Origin: Planctomycetota bacterium
GTDB taxonomy: Bacteria; Planctomycetota; UBA1135
Assembly (NCBI GenBank): GCA_014382465.1
Contig: JACNJP010000389.1
Location: 1 to 6,607, forward strand
Direction of reading: 5' to 3'
Length of the DNA: 6,607 nt
Below the pieces are notes generated by a model, which worked only from the letters and a program-made list of their open reading frames with translations, did not search any database and was not told the origin of the DNA. Shown piece after piece: positions 1 through 5,414 of the stretch. Each line of letters opens with the position of its first letter. Positions within the stretch are counted from its first letter, which is position 1. The position numbers and the translations under genes are program-made.

Positions 1-75
1 GGCGGCGGCGAGGGCGCCCCGGCGCTGTCGGGGGGGGCGACCCGGGGGGCGGCCTTCGCCGGGCCCGGAAGGGTC
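1..75. other. Degraded left contig edge within the FG-GAP gene
   Basis: Bases 1-57 should encode the end of a preceding repeat (pattern DLIVGAx....GG), but frame 1 gives a Gly/Ala string without it. The stretch has long G runs (30-37 and 44-49). In frame 3 the bases 24-53 read AVGGGDPGGG, closer to the expected 'VGA..DPGG'. This suggests at least one frameshifting base error plus miscalled G runs between about 30 and 75. The frame recovers by base 70 (RVYDGATGS). Confidence 0.55.
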
Positions 76-1179
76 TACGACGGCGCGACCGGGTCGGCCA
101 TCTGGCAGTTCGGCGGCGCCTCGTCGGGGTCCCATTTCGGGGGTTCGGTCGCCGGCGCGGGAGACACCGACGGCGACGGCTTCGCCGATCTCATCGTCGG
201 CGCAGAAGAGGCCGAGCCCGGCGGCCGGGTGCGCGCTGGCTCCGCCTACGTCTACTCCGGGGCCACCGGAAGTCTGCTCCGGCAGTTCGACGGCGCGGCG
301 GCCGGCGATGCGCTGGGCTACTCGGTCTCCGGAGCGGGAGACGTGGACGGGGACGGCGCAGCGGACCTCGTGGTCGGCGCTCTCCGCGCAAACCCTGGCG
401 GGCTCATGGGCGCCGGCTCGGCATTCGTCTACTCCGGCGCCTCGGGCAGCCTGATTTGGCAGTTCGATGGCGCCAGTGAACACGACTTCCTGGGCGTCTC
501 CGTCTCCGGGGCCGGCGACCTGGACGGGGACGGACACGCCGACCTCCTGGTGGGAGCGACCGGGGTGGATCTGCCTACTGCCACCAACGTCGGCGCGGCG
601 TCGGTCTACTCCGGCGCCACGGGGGGCCTGCTCGGCCAGTTCGTCGGGGCCGCCACGGACGATGAGCTGGGCCGGGCCGTCGCCGGCGCCGGGGACGTGG
701 ACGCGGACGGCACTCCCGACCTGATCGTGGGAGCGCAGCCCGCCTGGGGAACCGCCGCCGGCTCCGCCTTCGTCTACTCCCTCGACCCGTTCCTCCACGC
801 GGGCGCTCGCCAGCTCTCGGCCACCCCGGGCAACCCGGTGCCGCTCACCCTCGACTTCCCGGCCAGCGAGGCCGGCTCGTCCCATGCCGTGCTGTTCAGC
901 GGCGCCGGCACCGGGCCGACCATCAAGGGCGGTCTGGCGATCCCGCTGAGCCAGGACAACATCTTCGACCGCATGCTCACCGGCTGGAGCCCGCCGCCGC
1001 TCTCGAACGGCTTCGGCGTCCTCGACGCCAACGGCGACGCCCAGGCCTCCCTCGATGGAGACGCCGTCCTGCTGCCGCTGATCGGGCGCACGGTCTACCT
1101 GGCGGCGGTCTCCTATGACCCGCTCGGCCCGACCGGCCGGCTCAGCTCGATCGCCCGCGCCCTGACCATCGTGCCGTAG
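1..1179 (+). CDS. FG-GAP repeat (integrin-alpha-like beta-propeller) secreted protein, 5' end missing
   Basis: The reading frame is open from base 1 to the TAG at 1177-1179, so the gene is truncated by the left edge. The first in-frame GTG (229) lies inside a repeat and is not the true start. The protein shows four FG-GAP/VCBS-like repeats, each with a 'VYSGATGSLL.QFDGA' strand pair followed by 'GAGDVDGDG.ADLIVGA'. The D-x-D-G-D-G loops (from bases 163, 340, 517 and 694; the last reads DVDADG) are typical calcium-binding loops of beta-propeller blades. After about base 780 comes a non-repeat domain of roughly 130 residues ('QLSATPGNPVPLTLDFPASE' to 'ALTIVP'), resembling the C-terminal module of many planctomycete secreted proteins. 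Known role of the fold: extracellular adhesion or ligand binding; no enzymatic residues are visible. It converges on the serine hydrolase gene with only 16 bp between stops. The exact function is unknown. Confidence 0.86.
   Translation, partial: GGGEGAPALSGGATRGAAFAGPGRVYDGATGSAIWQFGGASSGSHFGGSVAGAGDTDGDGFADLIVGAEEAEPGGRVRAGSAYVYSGATGSLLRQFDGAAAGDALGYSVSGAGDVDGDGAADLVVGALRANPGGLMGAGSAFVYSGASGSLIWQFDGASEHDFLGVSVSGAGDLDGDGHADLLVGATGVDLPTATNVGAASVYSGATGGLLGQFVGAATDDELGRAVAGAGDVDADGTPDLIVGAQPAWGTAAGSAFVYSLDPFLHAGARQLSATPGNPVPLTLDFPASEAGSSHAVLFSGAGTGPTIKGGLAIPLSQDNIFDRMLTGWSPPPLSNGFGVLDANGDAQASLDGDAVLLPLIGRTVYLAAVSYDPLGPTGRLSSIARALTIVP
58..756 (+). repeat. Tandem FG-GAP repeat units, mostly 177 bp
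   Basis: Four consecutive coding repeats can be laid out at 58-234, 235-411, 412-588 and 589-756, followed by a partial unit from 757 ('AGSAFVYS'). The Asp codon opening each calcium loop falls at 163, 340, 517 and 694, exactly 177 bp (59 codons) apart each time, so the spacing carries no indel over three periods. The fourth unit is 9 bp shorter after its loop. The units are diverged at the base level but keep AGSAxVYSGATG, QFDGA and GAGDxDGDG. One blade of a beta-propeller per unit is expected. Since propellers normally have seven blades, at least three are probably missing off the left edge. Confidence 0.85.
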
Positions 1180-1195
1180 GGCGCGCGGCCTCCGC

Positions 1196-3319
1196 TCACT
1201 CCCCCAGCTCGAAGGCGCGGTCGGACAGCTCGACGCCGAGCTCGACCTCCGTGACCGTCGTGACGATGGCGCCGATCATGGAGTTCGGGATCTCGGCCTT
1301 GGTCTGGAAGGGCAGGAGCATGCCGGAGACGTCGCGGAAGTCGCCGAAGCGCAGCTGCTGACCGATCCGGCCCAGGCCGGGGAGCAGGATCATGCTCTCT
1401 TCGCCGAGGACGCGGCCGGTCTCCAGGTCGATCAAAAAAGTCGGCGCTGGCGCCGAGGTGTCGCCTGCGCGGACCAGGAGGATCTCCTTGCCGCCGCGCT
1501 GGAGCTGCTGGATGACCTGCATCCGCGCGTGCCACCGGCGCCAGTCCCCGAAGCGGGCGAAGTGGTTCCCGAGGCGCATCATCTCGGCGCGCGGGCCTTC
1601 GAGGGCGGCGGCGGGCTCGGTGGCGGCCGCGTAGGAGACCCGCTCGCCGTCGAAGACGATCATCTCCCACTCCTCACCGAAGCCCGCGTCGACGCGGAAG
1701 CGGTCGGGCCAGGCGTAGAGCGTGCTCACCTCGCCCTGGAGGTCCAGGGCGCCGAGCGTCAGCTGGCTGTTGATCCGCATCGGGCCGAGCGACTCGAGCA
1801 GGTCGAGGCGGTGGGTCGCCGCCACCCGCGCCCCGAGCTCCTCGACGTCCGGCAGCTCCTCGGACGGCTCGAAGCGGTGCTCCTGGTGGTCGCCGACGCG
1901 GTAGCCGGTGACCTCACCCGTCGGTGCGCGGTCGAAGGCCAGCACCTTGCTCGGGTCGGGCTGGAGCTTCCAGCGGTCCTCGCCGAGGTAGACCAGCGGT
2001 ACGACCGCCTTGCCGTGGATCTCCAGTGCGAGCCCCGCGCCGTCGAGCACGATGGCGCGATAGGAGTCGTCGTCGTGCTCGCGGTAGTAGCCGAGGTAGG
2101 GCGTCAGCGGCGGCGTGGCCCCGACCGGTTCGACGGGGGCTCCCAGGAACAGCTCACCGAGCGCCTCCTCCACCCGCAGCCCGGTGAGGGTGCCGCGCGA
2201 CTGGGTGAAGTAGAGGGCCATCGCCTCCTGTTCGGGGAAGACCCAGGCGTGCGTCCCGTCCGAGCCGGTGTGGCCGAAGGCGACCACCTCGCCCGCGCCG
2301 CCCGCCCCCGCGGCGCCGGGCCCGGCCCAGAGCTGCATCAGGAAGCCGTAGCGGCTGGCCAGGCCCGGCAGGCCGGTCGAGCCGCCGAGCGGGAAGGGGC
2401 CGGGAGTGAGCGCCCGGCGGACCAGGCGCGCGTCGAGCAGCTTCTCCTCTACCGCGCGCCCGCCGCGCAGCCAGAAGCCCAGGAAGCGCGCGTAGTCCGG
2501 GAGGGTCGAGTAGAGCCCCTGCGAGCCGAGGAAGAAGGGGAACAGCGGCGGATCGTCGGCGCTCCAGAAGCGGGTCCAGTCGCCGCGCACGCCGGCGTAC
2601 TTGCTGCAGCCGCGCGCCCGCAGCGGGTGGCCCTCGCGCATGAGGCAGGCGCTGTCCCGCATCCCGAGCGGCTCGAGCAGGCGCGCGCGCACGAAGTCCG
2701 CGGCGGGCACGCCGCTGACGACCTCGACGATCGCGGTGAGGGTATCGGTGCCCTGGTCGCTGTACTGGAAGGCGCTGCCCGGATCGAAGTCGAGCGCGCG
2801 CCCTGCGCCGAGCCCGGCGACGGCCTGGATGCCGTCCAACTGGCGCAGGTCGCGGCCCAGGATCAGCGACATCGGCAGCCCGCTGGTGTGGGTCAGCAGG
2901 TGCTCGACGGTGATCTCGCGCGAGCCGTCGACGTCGAAAGCCGGCAGGTACGAGGCCACGGGGGCGTCGAGCTGGAGCAGCCCCTCCTCCACCAGCATCA
3001 GGACCGCGGCGCCGATGAGGGGCTTGGTCATCGAGCGCACGCAGAAGACGCTGCCGGTGGTCATCGGCACCTCGGCCTCGCGGTCGCGCCAGCCGTAGGC
3101 CTGATGGAGGATCGTGCGGCCGTTCTTGATCACCAGCAGCTCGGCGCCCACGACCTCGTCCTCGTCGACCAGGGTCTGGACCAGCCGGTCCAGTCTCGCG
3201 AGGGACTGGGCAGAGACCCCCTCCGCCGTGGCGGTGGAGGCCGGGAAAGGAGCGGGCGAGGGCTCCTGGGCGGGGGCGCCGAGCGCGGCGAGGAGGCAGA
3301 AGGTGGCGGTGATCGGCAT
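1196..3319 (-). CDS. Secreted serine hydrolase (class C beta-lactamase / DD-peptidase fold) with C-terminal barrel and LolA-like domains
   Basis: ATG at 3319-3317, TGA at 1198-1196, 707 aa. The hydrophobic N-terminus (residues 4-18, possible cleavage after APAQ) suggests export, although no Lys/Arg precedes it. The catalytic domain (about 38-390) has S96-M-T-K99 as the nucleophile motif, 'LLTHTSGLP' at 141-149, Y186-S-D as the second motif and H350-T-G as the third. This is the beta-lactamase/S12 peptidase/esterase set, so peptide, amide or ester hydrolysis via Ser96 is expected; the substrate cannot be told. Residues about 405-483 ('YLGYYREHDDDSY', 'VPLVYLGEDRWKL') look like the small barrel found after the catalytic domain in Pab87/DUF3471-type proteins. 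Residues about 497-706 form a third domain, with 'FGDFRDVSGMLLPF' and 'TTVTEVELGVELSD' resembling LolA/LppX-like lipoprotein-sorting folds. Most relatives stop at 350-500 aa. It lies last in the minus-strand cluster. No clear Shine-Dalgarno precedes the ATG, but no other ATG, GTG or TTG lies in frame upstream. Confidence 0.93.
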   Translation of the reverse strand: MPITATFCLLAALGAPAQEPSPAPFPASTATAEGVSAQSLARLDRLVQTLVDEDEVVGAELLVIKNGRTILHQAYGWRDREAEVPMTTGSVFCVRSMTKPLIGAAVLMLVEEGLLQLDAPVASYLPAFDVDGSREITVEHLLTHTSGLPMSLILGRDLRQLDGIQAVAGLGAGRALDFDPGSAFQYSDQGTDTLTAIVEVVSGVPAADFVRARLLEPLGMRDSACLMREGHPLRARGCSKYAGVRGDWTRFWSADDPPLFPFFLGSQGLYSTLPDYARFLGFWLRGGRAVEEKLLDARLVRRALTPGPFPLGGSTGLPGLASRYGFLMQLWAGPGAAGAGGAGEVVAFGHTGSDGTHAWVFPEQEAMALYFTQSRGTLTGLRVEEALGELFLGAPVEPVGATPPLTPYLGYYREHDDDSYRAIVLDGAGLALEIHGKAVVPLVYLGEDRWKLQPDPSKVLAFDRAPTGEVTGYRVGDHQEHRFEPSEELPDVEELGARVAATHRLDLLESLGPMRINSQLTLGALDLQGEVSTLYAWPDRFRVDAGFGEEWEMIVFDGERVSYAAATEPAAALEGPRAEMMRLGNHFARFGDWRRWHARMQVIQQLQRGGKEILLVRAGDTSAPAPTFLIDLETGRVLGEESMILLPGLGRIGQQLRFGDFRDVSGMLLPFQTKAEIPNSMIGAIVTTVTEVELGVELSDRAFELGE

Positions 3320-3391
3320 GACGGTGATCGCTCGATCAGGTGGGGCCGGGGCTCGGGGAGGCTTGGAGTACGGCTCGGGGAGGCCGGGGCC
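3320..3391 (-). repeat. 72-bp gap between hydrolase genes with a 13-bp direct repeat
   Basis: This spacer separates the TAA of the sulfatase-ankyrin gene (3394-3392) from the ATG of the serine hydrolase (3319). It contains GGCTCGGGGAGGC twice (3350-3362 and 3372-3384 on the plus strand), 22 bp apart. The spacer is exactly 24 codons and has no stop in the shared frame, so the two genes lie in the same frame with a single TAA between them. I see no terminator (no hairpin plus T run on the minus strand), which fits co-transcription, and no convincing promoter. Confidence 0.6.
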
Positions 3392-5368
3392 TTAACCCCT
3401 CTCCTTCAAAGACTTGGCGCAGATCACCCGGCCCGCCTCGACCTCGGCGCGGTCGAGCGCGATCTGGAGCAGCTTCGCGACCAGCTCGGTGACCTCCCAG
3501 GGGACCAGCGTGGCGCTGAGGGCGGTGTCGCCGTTGGCGTTCCGCACCGCGCGGTCGGCGCCCTCCTCGAGGAGGAACTCCAGCACCTCGGCGCGGCCGA
3601 GGAAGGCGGCGCCGATCAGCGGCGTGGAGCCGTCCTTGTTCTTGAAGTCCACCTCTGCGCCGCCGGCGACCAGGACCTTCGCGAGCTCCAGTTCGCCGGC
3701 CACCGCGGCCATGAAGAGCGGGCTGGTGCCCAGGACCTCCTCGCGCTGGTTCGGGTCGGCGCCGGCCTCCAGGCAGCGGCGGAGCAGCTCGGGATCGCCC
3801 GCCTCCATCGCCTCCCAGACGCCCGGCTCGTCGTCCTCCTCTTCCCCGACGTAGCCGAGCTCGCGCAGCTCGGCGAGGACGTCCTGGTCCATCGAAGCGG
3901 CGGGCTCCGCCGAGGCGCCGGGCCGCGACCTGGCGCGGAAGGCGTCGATCTTGGCCTCGAGCCGCTCCACCACCTCGGGATGGAGCTCGGCGACGTTGTT
4001 CCGCTCTCCCGGATCCGCCTCGAGGTCGTAGAGCTCGTAGCGGGGCTTCTCGATCAGCTGCGAGCTCAACTGGTTCGAGATCAGCTTCCAGCGCCCGGCG
4101 CGCAGGCTGACCATCACGCCCGAGCCGTGGCCGAGCCGCCGCACGACCGAGTCCTCGCGGTGCTCGGAGTAGATCTCGGGGGCCTCCCGAGGCTGGTGGC
4201 CGCGGATCAGCGGTACCAGGCTCTCGCCCTGGAGGCCGTCCGGGACGCCGAGGCCGAGCAGATCGCACAGCGTCGGGTAGATGTCCAGGCTGCGCACGGG
4301 GGTCTCGACGCGCCGCCCGGCCGGCAGCAGGCCCGGGGCGTAGATCATCAGCGGGACGCGCACCGACTCGTCGTAGAGGCCGTAGCCGTGGCAGGTGCCG
4401 CCGTGCTCGAAGAACTCCTCGCCGTGGTCCGAGGTGAACACGAGGATGAAGTCCTGGCCCCAGCCGTCCTCCTGCAGCTTGTCCCACAGCCGCTGCAGCT
4501 GGTCGTCGTTGGCCAGGATGTCGGCGTCGTAGAGGTTGCTGGCGTGCTCGATGAAGGACGCCGCGTCGATGTGGGTGCGGTCGAAATTGTCCTGGGTGAC
4601 GTAGAGCCCCGGGATCGGCGGCCGGCTCTCGAGCAGGTCGGCCCACTCGTCGCGGAACTGCTGGTGCCGCTCCGGATCGGCGAACCGCTCCAGGTAGCCC
4701 GGCTCCGGCTCGTATTCCTCGTGCGGGTCGACCGAGTGCAGGTAGAGCAGCATCGGCCAGTGATCGGTGCGGTCGAGCCAGGGGAAGGCGTGGGCGTTGA
4801 GCTTCTTGGCCGAGCCGCTGGCGAAGCGGATCGGGTCGGCGCTGTTGATCAGGGTCGACTCGGTGAAGTGGTCGAAGCCCTGGGCGAAGTTGGACAGCAG
4901 GCCGCCCATGACGATGTTGGCCGAGAAACCGGCGGTGTAGAGGCCGTTCGCCCGGAGGACCTCCGGCCAGGTCAGGACCTCGTCGGGCAGCCGCTGCTCC
5001 ATCCGGTAGATGCCGGTGGTGGACGGATACTGCGAGCTGAGAATGGAGGCCATGGACGGCTTGGTCCAGGGCGCCTGGCTGTAGCAGGCCTCGAACACCA
5101 CCGAGCGCTGCGCCAGCCAGGTGAGGAAGGGCGTGGTCTGGCGCCGGTAACCGCGGTAGCCCACGCGGTCGTCGCGGCAGGTGTCCATGAGGTAGAACAG
5201 GACGCTGCGGGGCCGGGGCGGCGGCGGATCCTGCGGCGACCGGCTGATGGCCAAGTCCTGGTCGGGGCTCTCGGCGGCTCGCGCCTGGGCCGCCGGGAGG
5301 CCGGTGGAGATCAGCGCGATCGTCGCGATCATCCAGGTGGGTCGTCTCATTCCCCTCCACATGCTCAT
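3392..5368 (-). CDS. Secreted sulfatase-fold (alkaline phosphatase superfamily) hydrolase with C-terminal ankyrin repeats
   Basis: 658 aa, TAA at 3394-3392. A signal peptide is visible ('MRRPTWMIATIALISTGLPA', then AQARA). The enzyme domain (about 55-480) has the metal-site motifs of the superfamily: D62 in 'LMDTCRDDRVGYRGY', 'HSVDPHEEY' (H211, D214, H216), D314-H315-G and H327 in 'CHGYGLYDESVRVPL', then the typical 'YELYDLEADPGERNN' (444-458). The nucleophile site reads A99-P-W-T102-K-P-S105-M. Thr102 stands where sulfatases carry the Cys/Ser that becomes formylglycine, and the following Arg is absent. It is therefore more likely a phosphate-ester or phosphonate hydrolase, or a transferase, than a classical sulfatase; the substrate is unknown. 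The family tail 'LAELRELGYVG' ends near 508, followed by an acidic linker and three to four ankyrin repeats to about 640. ATG codons at 5368, 5362 and 5350 are all possible starts; 5350 has the best upstream purine run and the neatest signal peptide. Confidence 0.93.
   Translation of the reverse strand: MSMWRGMRRPTWMIATIALISTGLPAAQARAAESPDQDLAISRSPQDPPPPRPRSVLFYLMDTCRDDRVGYRGYRRQTTPFLTWLAQRSVVFEACYSQAPWTKPSMASILSSQYPSTTGIYRMEQRLPDEVLTWPEVLRANGLYTAGFSANIVMGGLLSNFAQGFDHFTESTLINSADPIRFASGSAKKLNAHAFPWLDRTDHWPMLLYLHSVDPHEEYEPEPGYLERFADPERHQQFRDEWADLLESRPPIPGLYVTQDNFDRTHIDAASFIEHASNLYDADILANDDQLQRLWDKLQEDGWGQDFILVFTSDHGEEFFEHGGTCHGYGLYDESVRVPLMIYAPGLLPAGRRVETPVRSLDIYPTLCDLLGLGVPDGLQGESLVPLIRGHQPREAPEIYSEHREDSVVRRLGHGSGVMVSLRAGRWKLISNQLSSQLIEKPRYELYDLEADPGERNNVAELHPEVVERLEAKIDAFRARSRPGASAEPAASMDQDVLAELRELGYVGEEEDDEPGVWEAMEAGDPELLRRCLEAGADPNQREEVLGTSPLFMAAVAGELELAKVLVAGGAEVDFKNKDGSTPLIGAAFLGRAEVLEFLLEEGADRAVRNANGDTALSATLVPWEVTELVAKLLQIALDRAEVEAGRVICAKSLKERG
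3449..3823 (-). repeat. Ankyrin repeat segment at the C-terminus of the sulfatase-like enzyme
   Basis: Encodes residues about 516-640. Repeat 1 (516-545) has 'AMEAGDPELLRRCLEAGADP', repeat 2 (547-578) 'GTSPLFMAAVAGELELAKVL', repeat 3 (580-611) 'GSTPLIGAAFLGRAEVLEFL', and a degenerate fourth starts 'GDTALSATLVPWEVTELV'. The TPL.xAA..G..E.....L...GA consensus of ankyrin repeats is clear in the second and third. Ankyrin stacks bind proteins. Being downstream of a signal peptide and an exported enzyme domain, this one would act outside the cytoplasm, perhaps tethering the enzyme to a partner; that role is inferred. No catalytic residues are present. Confidence 0.88.
5351..5358 (-). promoter_or_regulatory. 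Possible Shine-Dalgarno for an internal start of the sulfatase-like gene
   Basis: On the minus strand GGAGGGGA sits directly before the ATG at 5350-5348. The GGAGG core is only 3 nt from that ATG, shorter than usual, so the support is modest. The upstream ATGs at 5368 and 5362 have no such purine run before them. Starting at 5350 would remove six residues and leave a compact MRRPTW signal peptide. Confidence 0.3.
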
Positions 5369-5414
5369 GGCCGACGGGTATTCGCGGTTTTCACCGGCTC
5401 CTGGCCGCCGGCGG
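5369..5414 (-). other. 46-bp gap between the ATP-grasp and sulfatase-like genes
   Basis: This is the least GC-rich spot in the cluster. On the minus strand it reads CGGTGAAAACCG (plus 5385-5396), a 4-bp stem around a GAAA tetraloop. It is too short and lacks a T run, so it is not a terminator. The short gap and shared direction suggest co-transcription of the two flanking genes. I see no convincing promoter. Confidence 0.4.

Noticed and set aside
229..1179. GTG at 229 as the true start of the FG-GAP gene.
   Set aside because: The same frame is open back to base 1 and encodes another full repeat upstream (58-234), so the GTG is internal.
1180..1195. A bidirectional terminator between the convergent genes.
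   Set aside because: Only 16 bp lie between the stops and I see no hairpin with a T run on either strand.
3336..5360. A second 674-codon minus-strand frame overlapping the sulfatase-like gene.
   Set aside because: It is a frame-shifted reading of the same gene, rich in Arg, Pro, Gly and Ala, with no recognisable motif.
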